A stretch of 40,470 bases of DNA from Pelethousia sp002409725. Lineage in GTDB: Bacteria; Bacillota; Clostridia; Christensenellales; CAG-138. This document shows positions 31,450 to 40,284 of this stretch, piece by piece. A program made the translations under genes and the position numbers. The notes under the pieces were generated by a model. It did not search any database. It was not told where the DNA came from and saw only the letters and a list, made by a program, of their open reading frames with translations. The first letter of the stretch is position 1. Every line of letters starts with the position of its first letter. The stretch is taken from assembly GCA_937915455.1 (NCBI GenBank), contig CALDNN010000091.1:1-40470 (forward strand), written 5' to 3'.

Positions 31450-32737
31450 TAACAACGGCAACGGCAACACCGATTGGGGCGCACGGATCGGCGCTTCCTT
31501 AAAAAGCTTCTTCACCAGGAATCTGGCGCTAAAGATCATTTCCCTTATCTTCGCTATGCTGTTTTGGGGCTATGTGATGATGGAAACAGATCCCGACCGC
31601 GTTAAGACCGTGAGCAACGTACCGGTCAGCTTCGAGGGCGAAAGCGAGCTTTTGAGCAAAAATCTCACCGTACGCGGGGATCGCAGCGCGCTTCTGCCCA
31701 AGGTGGTCGTGCAGGTAAGCACCAAGCTCACCAAATACAGCAGCGTGAACGCCAGCTCCATTACGGCCACGGTTAGCCTTAAAGCCATCAGCAAGCCCGA
31801 TACCTATAAGCTGGATATCAACGCCATCGCCAGGGACGGCACCGCCGTCAAGGTCATTCCCAGCCAGATCGTGCTGGAGGTAGATGAATTGGCGGCGCGC
31901 ACGGTACCCATTGAGGCGGAATACGTGGGCAGCCTGCCGGAGGACTATTGGCGCGCCGAGCCGACGCTGAGCACCCAAAGCCTCATCCTGCGCGGTGCTG
32001 CGGAAGATGTTTCCCGGGTGGTGAAGGCGGTTTGCCCCATTACCTTAAGCGATCGCACCACAGGCTACAACGAATCCGTTGGTATCACCCTGCTCGATGA
32101 GGCAGGGGAGACGGTGAGCAGCAGCCTTTTCATCGATACCCTGCCTTCGGTGGTGGTGAAGATGGATATCCTAAAAACCGCCGTGCTCAATGTGGACGCG
32201 GCCGCGTCCGTGCTGGGCATGGACGCCCTGCCCGCCAACTATGAGGTGGTGGATATCGTCTCCACACCGCCGCAGGTGCGGGTGGCCGGCTCCGAAGAGG
32301 CGCTCGCGGGGCTCACCTCCATCCAGCCCGCCCAGCTGGACGTTTCCGGTCAAACCACCAGCGTTTTGCAAACGCTGACCCTACAGGTACCCGATAACGT
32401 GCTGCTGCTGGATGACCCGGAGGTCAACGTATTCGTGGACATCCGCGAAAAGACCGAGAGCCGCTTCTTCGCGGGCATGAATATCGAGGTGCGCAACCTG
32501 GGCCGTAAGCTGGACGTAACCCTTTCCCAAGCCATTTGTGATATCACCATCGAAGGCCGCCTGAGCCTGATCCGCAAGCTTGATCGGGGGGACGTGACCA
32601 TTTATGTGGATGCCGCGGGCCTGGGCGTGGGTCAGTATGTTGCGCCCGTTCTGGTGGCTCTGCCGAGTGGGGATATGACCAGCGAGCTGACCTACACCCT
32701 TTCCGAAGAGACCGCGACCTTGACCATTCGGGATTGA
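31439..32737 (+). CDS. cdaR: CdaA regulator CdaR (YbbR repeats)
   Basis: The 432-residue protein has an Asn-rich cytoplasmic start, one membrane segment (about 30-48, LALKIISLIFAMLFWGYVMM) and an extracellular region of about four YbbR repeats. CdaR binds and modulates CdaA at the membrane. GGAGGG precedes the ATG at 31439, which lies inside the end of cdaA. The usual third gene, glmM, is missing; an FAD protein follows instead. Confidence 0.93.
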   Translation: MSNNNNGNGNTDWGARIGASLKSFFTRNLALKIISLIFAMLFWGYVMMETDPDRVKTVSNVPVSFEGESELLSKNLTVRGDRSALLPKVVVQVSTKLTKYSSVNASSITATVSLKAISKPDTYKLDINAIARDGTAVKVIPSQIVLEVDELAARTVPIEAEYVGSLPEDYWRAEPTLSTQSLILRGAAEDVSRVVKAVCPITLSDRTTGYNESVGITLLDEAGETVSSSLFIDTLPSVVVKMDILKTAVLNVDAAASVLGMDALPANYEVVDIVSTPPQVRVAGSEEALAGLTSIQPAQLDVSGQTTSVLQTLTLQVPDNVLLLDDPEVNVFVDIREKTESRFFAGMNIEVRNLGRKLDVTLSQAICDITIEGRLSLIRKLDRGDVTIYVDAAGLGVGQYVAPVLVALPSGDMTSELTYTLSEETATLTIRD

Positions 32738-32739
32738 CC

Positions 32740-34350
32740 ATGGCCATTACCCTCCAAAGCTTAAAGCTCCCGCTGACGGAAGAGGAGTCCTCGCTGCGCC
32801 CAAGGGCGGCGAGGGCTCTTGGTATACGTGAAAATGAGATCCTGGGCCTGCGCCTTTGCCGCATGTCCCTCGACGCGCGCAAAAAGAACGATATTTTTTT
32901 CTCCTGCGCCGTGATCCTTGAGTTGCCCCCGGCTCTAGAGGATAAACTCCTGAAGAAGGGTCTGGCCGGGGTGGAAAAGGCGGCCACGCAGGAGCCGATC
33001 GTTTGGCAGAGGGGCGAAAGCGCGCTGGATGCGCCGGTCGCCGTGGTGGGCCTGGGGCCCGCGGGCCTCTTTGCGGCCTATGCACTGGCCCGCCAGGGTT
33101 ACCGCCCCATTGTGGTGGAGCGGGGCAAGCCCATAGCGGAGCGCGCGTCCTTAGTGGCCCGCTTCTTTGACGGCGGGCCGCTTGACCCCAATTGCAACGT
33201 GATGTTTGGCGAAGGCGGCGCCGGTGCTTTTTCCGATGGCAAGCTGACCACCCGCATCAAGGATCCCTGGGCGCATGAGGTGCTGCGGCTGCTGGTCGAA
33301 CACGGCGCGCCGGCGGATATCCGCATCCAGGCCAAGCCCCACATCGGCACGGACAAGCTGGTCAAGGTGGTGCAAGCCATGCGGGAGGATATCGTTGCCC
33401 ACGGCGGCGAGGTGCGCTTTGATACGTCCCTGGCTGGCCTTGAGCAGCGGGAAGGCGCGCTGACGGCCCTGCGTCTGCAAGGCCCCCATGGGGAGGAGCG
33501 CCTGACTGTTTCCGCCTGCATATTGGCCATGGGCCAGGGTGCGCGGGATACCTACGAAATGCTCTATAGCACCGGCCTCGAATTACAGGCCAAGCCCTTT
33601 GCCGTGGGCGTGCGGGCCGAGCATCCCAGGGAGTTGATCGACCGTTCGCAATATGGCGCTTTCGCAGGCCATCCCCGGCTGGGCGCTGCGGAATATCACC
33701 TGGCCGGCAAGAATGGGGGGCGGGGCGTCTATACCTTCTGTATGTGCCCGGGCGGCGTGGTGATCGCCTCCAGCTCGGATGTGGGGCAGGTGGTAACCAA
33801 CGGCATGAGCTACCACGCACGGGATGGCGCAAATTCCAACGCCGCCATTGTGGCACAGGTGGATAGCCGGGACTTCGGCAGCGACCACCCCTTGGCCGGG
33901 ATGCGTTTTCAAGCAGATTTGGAGCGTGCGGCCTATGAACTGGGTGGCGGCGGTTTCGCGGCCCCAGCACAGCGCATGTGCGATTTTTTAGCCGGCTCTG
34001 GGCTCTCGGGTTTTGGCGCCGTCAGCCCCAGTTATCGCCCGGTCGTGGCCAATAAGGCCATCGCTGCCTGCCTGCCCGAGGCGGTAACGGCGGCCTTGCG
34101 TGCGGGCATCCGCCAGTTTGCCAGCCGTCTTAAGGGTTTTGATATGGGGGACGCGGTGCTCACCGCCGTGGAGAGTCGCACCAGCGCGCCTGTGCGCATC
34201 CTACGGGATGCGGGCGGTCAGGCTACGCGCCTCAAGGGGTTATACCCCGCCGGGGAGGGTGCGGGCTATGCGGGCGGCATCGTCAGCGCGGCCGTGGACG
34301 GCCTGCGCGCAGCGGAGCGCATTATGGCCCTTTATTGCCCCCCAAACTAG
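32740..34350 (+). CDS. FAD-dependent dehydrogenase-like protein
   Basis: The 536-residue protein has an N-terminal domain of about 90 residues (SLDARKKNDIFFSCAV) followed by a Rossmann FAD motif VVGLGPAGLFAAY (GxGPAG at 104-109) and a VERG acidic strand end. Other family features are MFGEGGAGAFSDGKLTT, YTFCMCPGGVV and the C-terminal GLYPAGEGAGYAGGI. This is the conserved bacterial FAD family related to YhaP/HI0933-like proteins; no reaction is established. The ATG is three bases after the cdaR stop, so it is co-translated with cdaA-cdaR. Ribosome site weak. Confidence 0.85.
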   Translation: MAITLQSLKLPLTEEESSLRPRAARALGIRENEILGLRLCRMSLDARKKNDIFFSCAVILELPPALEDKLLKKGLAGVEKAATQEPIVWQRGESALDAPVAVVGLGPAGLFAAYALARQGYRPIVVERGKPIAERASLVARFFDGGPLDPNCNVMFGEGGAGAFSDGKLTTRIKDPWAHEVLRLLVEHGAPADIRIQAKPHIGTDKLVKVVQAMREDIVAHGGEVRFDTSLAGLEQREGALTALRLQGPHGEERLTVSACILAMGQGARDTYEMLYSTGLELQAKPFAVGVRAEHPRELIDRSQYGAFAGHPRLGAAEYHLAGKNGGRGVYTFCMCPGGVVIASSSDVGQVVTNGMSYHARDGANSNAAIVAQVDSRDFGSDHPLAGMRFQADLERAAYELGGGGFAAPAQRMCDFLAGSGLSGFGAVSPSYRPVVANKAIAACLPEAVTAALRAGIRQFASRLKGFDMGDAVLTAVESRTSAPVRILRDAGGQATRLKGLYPAGEGAGYAGGIVSAAVDGLRAAERIMALYCPPN

Positions 34351-34361
34351 GAGGAACGACT

Positions 34362-35336
34362 TTGCAAAGCTATACCCACGGATTAAAACGAATCAAAGCC
34401 CTGCTGGCGGCCCTTTCCTTGGCGGCCCTACTTTGGGGCTGCGGCGGGGAGCCCGAGCAGACCAAGGTGGAGTTAGCCGATCCCATCGGCGGCAGTTCCA
34501 TTGTTACCGCTGCGGATCTGGTAGCCTTTTTAGAGAAGGGTGAATCAAATACGGCCCAGCTTTCGGCGGATATCAGCCTGGAAGGGGAGATGCTGCGTAT
34601 CACCAAGGCGCGGGATGGCCTCGTCATAGACGGAAACGGCTTCACCCTTTCCGGCGCGGGTGATTGCGTGCTGCGGCTGGACGAGGGCTGCTCCGTGACG
34701 CTCAACGACATCACCATCCACAGCGGTTCGGACGCCATCGGCTGCCTGGGCAGCGCCTCCATCGGCGGTACGGGCGCACGCCTTATCGGCGTGGGCAACG
34801 GCATAAGAGCCGAGGGCGAGGTAACCATCCTCGCGGGCAGCTCGATCGAATGTGAGGCCAACGTAGGCATGGGCTTTACATCCAGCGGCCTGGCCCTGCA
34901 AACGGGGGCCGGCCTTCTGGCCTCGGGCCCGATGGGTGGGGTGAACGTGAGCGGCGAGATCTCCGTCGAGAGCGGGGGCCGCCTGGCCGCCTATACGGAT
35001 GAAAATTACAATGCCCTCAAATGCGGCGGAACCCTTACCCTGGAGGACGGCTCGACGCTGATCGCCGAAAACCGCGGCGAATACCATGGCGCGGAGATCA
35101 CCGCGCTGGCGGTGAACGGCGCGGTGACGATCGAGGCCAAGGGCGGTAAAACCTTCAGCGGCCTATTCCTATTCGAGCAGCTGCAAAACATTGCCGTCAT
35201 CGGCAGCTGCGAGCCCAAGGCCCGCTTTGAAAGCGGTAAGGGCAGCATTCTTTTTGTTGAAAGCGAGGCGGATCTGCCTACAGATGCGGAATTGAACCCG
35301 CAGCCCACAGCCACGCCGCCTGCGGAGGCGGAATAG
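34362..35336 (+). CDS. Lipoprotein with beta-helix-like repeats
   Basis: The 324-residue protein has a lipoprotein signal with lipobox LWGC (Cys27). Its body is made of glycine-rich short strands (for example IDGNGFTLSGAGDC, GEVTILAGSSIECEA, GTLTLEDGSTLIAEN), a pattern typical of right-handed parallel beta-helix or carbohydrate-binding surface proteins. The C-terminus is Pro/Thr-rich (PQPTATPPAEAE). Function is unknown. The start is TTG, chosen for AGGAGGA seven bases upstream and for the signal peptide. It starts 11 bases after the FAD gene and ends two bases before the next gene. Confidence 0.8.
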   Translation: MQSYTHGLKRIKALLAALSLAALLWGCGGEPEQTKVELADPIGGSSIVTAADLVAFLEKGESNTAQLSADISLEGEMLRITKARDGLVIDGNGFTLSGAGDCVLRLDEGCSVTLNDITIHSGSDAIGCLGSASIGGTGARLIGVGNGIRAEGEVTILAGSSIECEANVGMGFTSSGLALQTGAGLLASGPMGGVNVSGEISVESGGRLAAYTDENYNALKCGGTLTLEDGSTLIAENRGEYHGAEITALAVNGAVTIEAKGGKTFSGLFLFEQLQNIAVIGSCEPKARFESGKGSILFVESEADLPTDAELNPQPTATPPAEAE

Positions 35337-35338
35337 CC

Positions 35339-37141
35339 GTGGGCAGTGCCGTGAAAAAACGTAAACGTAGGGCCGGGGGAAAATACGCCCTCCGCCGCTT
35401 GCTGGTGCTGGTGGTGTTCATTGGCATCTTAGGCGGCATTGGCTATGGCGGCTACCGCCTGGCAGCAGCCGGGGTGGCCAATATCCAGGCGCGCCTTCGC
35501 GAGGGCAACGTGGCCGAGGCCACGCCCACGCCCCTGCCCAGCCCCACCCCCGTACCGGAGCTGGGGGCGGATATCCGGATATCCAAAGACGCGGCCTCCT
35601 TATCCGCCGCGGGCTTTTCCACCCGCCTGATGGCGGATAAGCAGGAGGTGCAGGCTTACCAGCGGCCCGAAAGCATCTCATTTGGTGAAGACGTGGACTA
35701 TGCCACAGCCAAGGGCATCACCACCTTTGGCGGCAGCCATTGGCGCAATAGCTTCACCTACGGCGCACAGGTGGTGAATGAGAGCCGCCTCACCCGGGCC
35801 TGGGAAACCCCTACCGGCTCCCTGGCCACGCCGGAATACGGCACCTGGACGGGTACCGGCTGGACTGGCCAGCCCCTGATCATCCAATGGAGCGACGAGG
35901 TGCGCCCCACCCTGGGCGTATACGAAACCTTCAAGGCTAAGGAGGGCTTTACCGAAGTCATCTACCCGGCCATGGATGGCAAGATCTACTTCATGGAGTT
36001 GAGTACGGGCACGGAGACCCGCGCGCCCATCGACCTGGGGCAGGTTTTCAAGGGCACGGCCATGCTGGATCCGCGCGGCTACCCGCTGCTGTTCGTCGGC
36101 CAGGGCATCCCCATCCCCACGGAGGTCAAGGCCACTATGGGGGCTTGGGTGCGGGCCATTTCCCTCGTGGAGAACAAAGAAATCTGGAACCTGGGGGGCC
36201 GTGATCCCTTTTCCCCCAGGCTTTGGCAGGCCTTCGACGCCAGCCCATTGCTGGATGCGAAAACCGACACCCTCATCGCCGCCGGGGAGAACGGCGTGCT
36301 CTATACCTGCAAGCTAAACACCGCCTTTGACCCTGTCGCGGGCGCTTTGACGCTGAACCCGGACAGGCCGCAGAAGTATACTTACACCGGTAGCGGCTAT
36401 GGCGAAAGCGACGAAAAGCGCTGGTGGGGCATGGAAAATTCTCCGGCCGTATGGCGCAACTACGCCTTCTTTGCCGATAACGGCGGCTATCTCCAATGCG
36501 TGGATTTAAACACCCTGGAATTGCTCTACGTAAAAGACGTAACGGACGACCACGATGCGACGCTGGTGATCGAGGAGGCGCCCGAGGACGGCGCGGTCTA
36601 TCTCTACGCGGCCAGCAAGGCGGCCAAGCAGGGCGTGACGGACGGCGTGGGCAAAACCGTGCAGCGTAAGATCAACGCCCTTACCGGAGAAACGGTGTGG
36701 GAAAAGGAAGTCACCGCAGCCCAGGATGGCGGTACAGTAGCCACGCCCCACGCGGGCAGGGGAAATATTTTCAATCTGGTGATTTTCGCCTGCACGGATG
36801 TATCCGTTACGTCACAGGGTCAGGCTGTTTACGGCGGCCTGCTGGTTGCCCGCAGCAAAGCCACGGGCGAGATCGCCTGGCAGGTGGAGCAGGCTGCCGG
36901 CTATTGGGCCAGCCCGGTGGTGATCTACGACCAGAATCAAAAAGCCTACGTGCTCCAGGGTGATCGCAGCGGCATGCTGCGCATGTACGACGGGGCCAGC
37001 GGCAGCTTGGTTTGCGAGGTAGATCTCGGCTCCCGGGTGGAATCCACCCCAGCCGTATTCAACAACATCCTGGTGGTGGGCACCCGCGGCCAATACGGCA
37101 GCGGCGAGGGCTCAAAGATCATCGGGGTCATTATAAAGTAG
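35339..37141 (+). CDS. Membrane-anchored PQQ-like beta-propeller protein
   Basis: The 600-residue protein has a very basic tail (KKRKRR), a membrane segment (about 20-43), a Pro/Thr linker (about 60-73) and a large extracellular region with WD/PQQ-like repeats, for example LVENKEIWNLGG, LTGETVWEKEV and KATGEIAWQVEQAAGYWASPVV. Such propellers usually serve as binding scaffolds; the quinone-enzyme residues cannot be confirmed. The start is GTG, with GGAGG ten bases upstream (35324-35328). It is two bases after the lipoprotein stop, so the two probably act together at the cell surface. Confidence 0.8.
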   Translation: MGSAVKKRKRRAGGKYALRRLLVLVVFIGILGGIGYGGYRLAAAGVANIQARLREGNVAEATPTPLPSPTPVPELGADIRISKDAASLSAAGFSTRLMADKQEVQAYQRPESISFGEDVDYATAKGITTFGGSHWRNSFTYGAQVVNESRLTRAWETPTGSLATPEYGTWTGTGWTGQPLIIQWSDEVRPTLGVYETFKAKEGFTEVIYPAMDGKIYFMELSTGTETRAPIDLGQVFKGTAMLDPRGYPLLFVGQGIPIPTEVKATMGAWVRAISLVENKEIWNLGGRDPFSPRLWQAFDASPLLDAKTDTLIAAGENGVLYTCKLNTAFDPVAGALTLNPDRPQKYTYTGSGYGESDEKRWWGMENSPAVWRNYAFFADNGGYLQCVDLNTLELLYVKDVTDDHDATLVIEEAPEDGAVYLYAASKAAKQGVTDGVGKTVQRKINALTGETVWEKEVTAAQDGGTVATPHAGRGNIFNLVIFACTDVSVTSQGQAVYGGLLVARSKATGEIAWQVEQAAGYWASPVVIYDQNQKAYVLQGDRSGMLRMYDGASGSLVCEVDLGSRVESTPAVFNNILVVGTRGQYGSGEGSKIIGVIIK

Positions 37142-37155
37142 CAAGGGGAGGAAAG

Positions 37156-37722
37156 ATGCCTTTTCAAACAGAGCGGCTTAAGCTGCGGGAATGTAGAAGA
37201 ATATACAAGAGCATGGCGCGGGATTTTTACCCGGATGAGATCAAGCCCCTATGGTTGCTGCTGCTGCAGCGCCTTCGGGGCCGCTACGACGGCTTCATCT
37301 GCCGCCATGAGGGGGAACAGGCCGGTTACATGCTTTTTATGTGTGATGGCAAGGGCCATACGCTATTGGATTATTACGCTATCGAGCCAGCTTTTCGCGC
37401 CCAAGGCTATGGTAGCGCCTTCTTTCGGGCCGTTTGTGGCCAGTTATCCGGCCTTCTATTGGAGGTGGAGGATCCGGCCTTTGCTCTGGATGAAGCGGAT
37501 ATGGCCAACCGGCTACGCCGTATCGCCTTTTACGAGCGCAACGGCTGCGCCATGACGGGCCTCTGCTCCGAGGTCGTGGGCATGCATTACCGCATCATGG
37601 CAGGTCCGCAAACCAGGCTTTCCGGCCCGCAGGCCCATGCCGCCCTGCAAAGTCTCTACGCCAGCATGTTTGGCGGCGGCTGGGTCGATCGGTATATCAC
37701 CATGGAGGAGTGTTCGGCATAG
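37156..37722 (+). CDS. GNAT family N-acetyltransferase
   Basis: The 188-residue protein has a GNAT core with the acetyl-CoA loop FRAQGYGSAFF (family Q/RxxGxG/A) after the YAIEPA strand and the IAFYERNGCAMTG segment typical of the C-terminal half. Substrate unknown. GGGGAGG precedes the ATG, and it follows the propeller gene by 14 bases, ending the cdaA-led unit. A strong terminator follows. Confidence 0.85.
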   Translation: MPFQTERLKLRECRRIYKSMARDFYPDEIKPLWLLLLQRLRGRYDGFICRHEGEQAGYMLFMCDGKGHTLLDYYAIEPAFRAQGYGSAFFRAVCGQLSGLLLEVEDPAFALDEADMANRLRRIAFYERNGCAMTGLCSEVVGMHYRIMAGPQTRLSGPQAHAALQSLYASMFGGGWVDRYITMEECSA

Positions 37723-37760
37723 AGTTGTTGCGATAATCCACAGCTACTCGTTTGACATAC

Positions 37761-37791
37761 AAAAGGCCCCATGCAAAGCATGGGGCCTTTT
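37761..37791. terminator. Bidirectional terminator between the GNAT and htrA genes
   Basis: AAAAGGCCCCATGC and GCATGGGGCCTTTT form a perfect 14-bp stem with an AAA loop. Confidence 0.9.
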
Positions 37792-37839
37792 GCCGCGCCC
37801 GGCCGGGGAAAACCGGGGGCGAAAGATGGTTGGGGGTAT

Positions 37840-37884
37840 GTCATCGGCCTGCGGAGTGGGGGCTCCGGCTAAGGCCGGGATGAC
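37840..37884. repeat. Nested palindromic element between convergent genes
   Basis: GTCATCGGCC (37840-37849) pairs with GGCC (37873-37876) plus GATGAC (37879-37884) across a 2-nt bulge. Inside is a second perfect hairpin, CGGAG (37852-37856) with CTCCG (37863-37867). No T-tract follows and it is separate from the terminator at 37761-37791. Only one copy is visible. Confidence 0.4.
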
Positions 37885-37890
37885 CGCTTG

Positions 37891-39159
37891 CTAGGATTGA
37901 CGCTCGCCCAGGGTAACGGGGAGCTTGATGGTTTCGTTGCCCCTGTATACGGATATTGTTACCGTATCTCCCACTTTATATGCATAGAGCAGGCCGGAAA
38001 GCTGGCTGGTGCCGGTGATTTCCGTGTCATCAAGGGAGATCAGGATGTCGTTCACCTCAAAGCCCGCTTTTTCGGCAGGGCTACCCGCTTGCACGGCGGT
38101 TATCTGCACGCGGGTCTCATAATTTCCCATGTAGAAGGAGAAGGGGTCGAAGCTGTTGGCGGCGGAGCGCAGAGCCACATCCTGCATATTGATGCCGAGG
38201 TAGGGCCGGCCCGTGACATAGCCGAGATCCAGTAAATCGGTAATGATGGGCTTGGCCGCATCCATGGGGATGGCGAAGCCGATGCCCTCCACGTCCAGGC
38301 CGTAGCTCTTGGCGTTGACGATGCCGATGAGCTCGCCGTTGGCGTTAAAGAGGCCGCCGCCGGAGTTGCCGGGGTTCACGGCCGCGTCCGTCTGCATAAG
38401 GGTCATGCTGTGCGAACCCACGGTGATGCTGCGATCAAGCCCGCTGATGATGCCCTGGCTCACGCTGCTAGTCAGCACGCCCAGGGGGTTGCCGATGGCG
38501 TAAACGGGATCGCCCACGGTCACGGAGCCGGAAGTGCCCAGCGTGGCTGCCGGTAGGCCGCTGGCCTCGATCTTCACCACGGCTAGATCGGAATAAGAAT
38601 CCGCGCCGACAAGGGTGGCGGGGTATTCCGTGCCATCCTGCAAATAAACGCGGAGGTTTTCGCTGCCCTCCACCACGTGGTTGTTGGTAACGATATAACC
38701 ATCCGAAGTGAGGATCACGCCGCTGCCGCTACCGGTATCCTGCTGCTCCATATCGCCGGTATTGCTAATAGTGGTAGCGCTGATGTAGATGCCGACCACG
38801 CTGGACATGCTCTTTTGGATTACGTTGATGCGCTCGTCTTCTGTGGTAGGTGTGGATACGGCCGTAGCAACGTTGAGGTTATCCGAAGGGTGGCTGGCCG
38901 GGGTCGAAGGGGCCTTGGATTCATCCACGACCACGGCGCCATTGCTCTCAGCCGCCGCCTTATTATTCGCCGAGGTGGATACAAAATAGGCCGTGAGGCC
39001 GCTGCTGAGCACTGCTACCACCAACAGGCTCGCAATGAGCTGCACCAAGGTGACGCCCTTTTTTTCCTTGCGGGCCTGCCGCCCGTCCATATAACCATCC
39101 TGCGCGCTGTAGCTGCCGCTGGAGTTGCCGCTGTTCCAATTGTTGTTGTTGTATTCCAT
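37891..39159 (-). CDS. HtrA/DegP-type membrane serine protease
   Basis: The 422-residue protein has an Asn/Gly/Ser-rich cytoplasmic start, a membrane anchor (about 36-60), a Ser/Pro linker, a trypsin-like domain with intact triad (His161 in TNNHVVEG, Asp191 in SYSDLAVV, Ser266 in NPGNSGGG) and one PDZ domain (about 325-415). Such proteases handle misfolded exported proteins under envelope stress. The ATG at 39159 has an AAAGGGG stretch upstream. I could not identify a convincing promoter in the divergent gap on this strand. Confidence 0.95.
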   Translation of the reverse strand: MEYNNNNWNSGNSSGSYSAQDGYMDGRQARKEKKGVTLVQLIASLLVVAVLSSGLTAYFVSTSANNKAAAESNGAVVVDESKAPSTPASHPSDNLNVATAVSTPTTEDERINVIQKSMSSVVGIYISATTISNTGDMEQQDTGSGSGVILTSDGYIVTNNHVVEGSENLRVYLQDGTEYPATLVGADSYSDLAVVKIEASGLPAATLGTSGSVTVGDPVYAIGNPLGVLTSSVSQGIISGLDRSITVGSHSMTLMQTDAAVNPGNSGGGLFNANGELIGIVNAKSYGLDVEGIGFAIPMDAAKPIITDLLDLGYVTGRPYLGINMQDVALRSAANSFDPFSFYMGNYETRVQITAVQAGSPAEKAGFEVNDILISLDDTEITGTSQLSGLLYAYKVGDTVTISVYRGNETIKLPVTLGERQS

Positions 39160-39283
39160 GGATGTACGCCCCTTTCGAATATTCCTTTCTTTGATGCTTT
39201 TAGTTTAATATGTGATTTTGAAGGGAAGATATTAAAATTGCGCCAGCATTATGGTCAATCGTGAAAAATTTGTGGCACTTTTT

Positions 39284-39312
39284 TTGACGCGGCTGTGTGA
39301 GGAGCGTATAAT
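39284..39312 (+). promoter_or_regulatory. Promoter of the Mrp/NBP35 gene
   Basis: TTGACG (39284-39289), 17 bp, TATAAT (39307-39312). A strong primary-sigma promoter. Transcription would begin near 39319, leaving a leader of about 75 bases. Confidence 0.85.
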
Positions 39313-39333
39313 ATGCATATCGTTATAGAAGGA

Positions 39334-39354
39334 GGGGCCGCAAAGCCCCCTTTT
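39334..39354 (+). promoter_or_regulatory. Leader hairpin upstream of the Mrp/NBP35 gene
   Basis: GGGGC (39334-39338) pairs with GCCCC (39345-39349), followed by CTTTTCG. It is a short GC stem with a brief T-tract inside the untranslated leader, so it could attenuate transcription. It is too small to call a riboswitch. Confidence 0.35.
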
Positions 39355-39392
39355 CGCGCAAGCGACCATCACCATGAAAGGAAGATTCCCAA

Positions 39393-40217
39393 ATGTCCGA
39401 ATGTACCCATGATTGCAGCACCTGCGGCAGCGATTGCCCTTCCCGCCAGGAGGGAATCCCCAAGGAACCAGCCAACGCTATGAGCAGCATCCGCCGTGTG
39501 ATCGGCGTGGTCAGCGGCAAGGGCGGTGTGGGCAAATCCCTGGTAACGGGCATGCTGGCCACAGCCGTGCAAAAGAGCGGCCGCAAGGCCGCCGTGCTGG
39601 ATGCCGATATCACCGGCCCCTCCATCCCTAAGATTTTCGGCGTGAGCGGCCCAGCGTTGGGCGATGAAGAAGGCCTGCTCTTCCCGGCCGAGTGCGAAAA
39701 CGGCGTGCGTTTGATGAGCATCAACCTGCTGCTTGAGGAGGCTTCCGCCCCAGTGGTCTGGCGGGGCCCGGTCATCGCCGGGGTTGTGAAGCAATTCTGG
39801 AGGGATGTGGTGTGGGGCGAGGTGGATTACATGTTCGTGGATATGCCGCCGGGCACGGGCGACGTGCCGCTTACCGTGTTCCAAAGCCTGCCCGTAGATG
39901 CGATCCTGGTGGTTACCACCCCACAGAGCCTGGTTTCCATGATCGTGGAGAAGGCGGTGAATATGGCGGCTCTGATGCACATCCCCGTGCTGGGCGTGGT
40001 GGAGAATATGAGCTATGCCCTTTGCCCGGATTGCGGCAAAGAGATCAAAGTTTTTGGCGAAAGCCATGTGGGGGAGATTGCCGCCAAATACGGCCTGCCC
40101 CTTTTGGGCAGGCTGCCCATCGACCCGGCCGTGGCCGTGGCCTGCGACGAGGGCCGCATCCAGGATGTGCCTACGGACGCTTTGCAGCCCGCTGTGGACG
40201 CCATATTGGGGCTGTAA
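39393..40217 (+). CDS. Mrp/NBP35 family iron-sulfur cluster carrier ATPase
   Basis: The 274-residue P-loop ATPase has a deviant Walker A, SGKGGVGKS (41-49), the DADITGPSIPK block and the MPPGTGDV segment. It also has four N-terminal cysteines (4, 8, 11, 15) and a CPDC pair near residue 213, where bridging clusters bind in this family. It is thought to carry and transfer Fe-S clusters. AAAGGA precedes the ATG. It is monocistronic and ends in a strong terminator. Confidence 0.94.
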   Translation: MSECTHDCSTCGSDCPSRQEGIPKEPANAMSSIRRVIGVVSGKGGVGKSLVTGMLATAVQKSGRKAAVLDADITGPSIPKIFGVSGPALGDEEGLLFPAECENGVRLMSINLLLEEASAPVVWRGPVIAGVVKQFWRDVVWGEVDYMFVDMPPGTGDVPLTVFQSLPVDAILVVTTPQSLVSMIVEKAVNMAALMHIPVLGVVENMSYALCPDCGKEIKVFGESHVGEIAAKYGLPLLGRLPIDPAVAVACDEGRIQDVPTDALQPAVDAILGL

Positions 40218-40234
40218 AGCCCAAAGCGGGACGA

Positions 40235-40272
40235 AAAAACGAGGCAGGGCGTTGAAGCCTTGCCTCGTTTTT
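40235..40272. terminator. Bidirectional terminator after the Mrp/NBP35 gene
   Basis: ACGAGGCAGGGC and GCCTTGCCTCGT (one G-U pair) enclose a 6-nt loop, flanked by A on the left and TTTTT on the right. It serves the convergent gene too. Confidence 0.9.
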
Positions 40273-40284
40273 ATGCGGTTGTTG

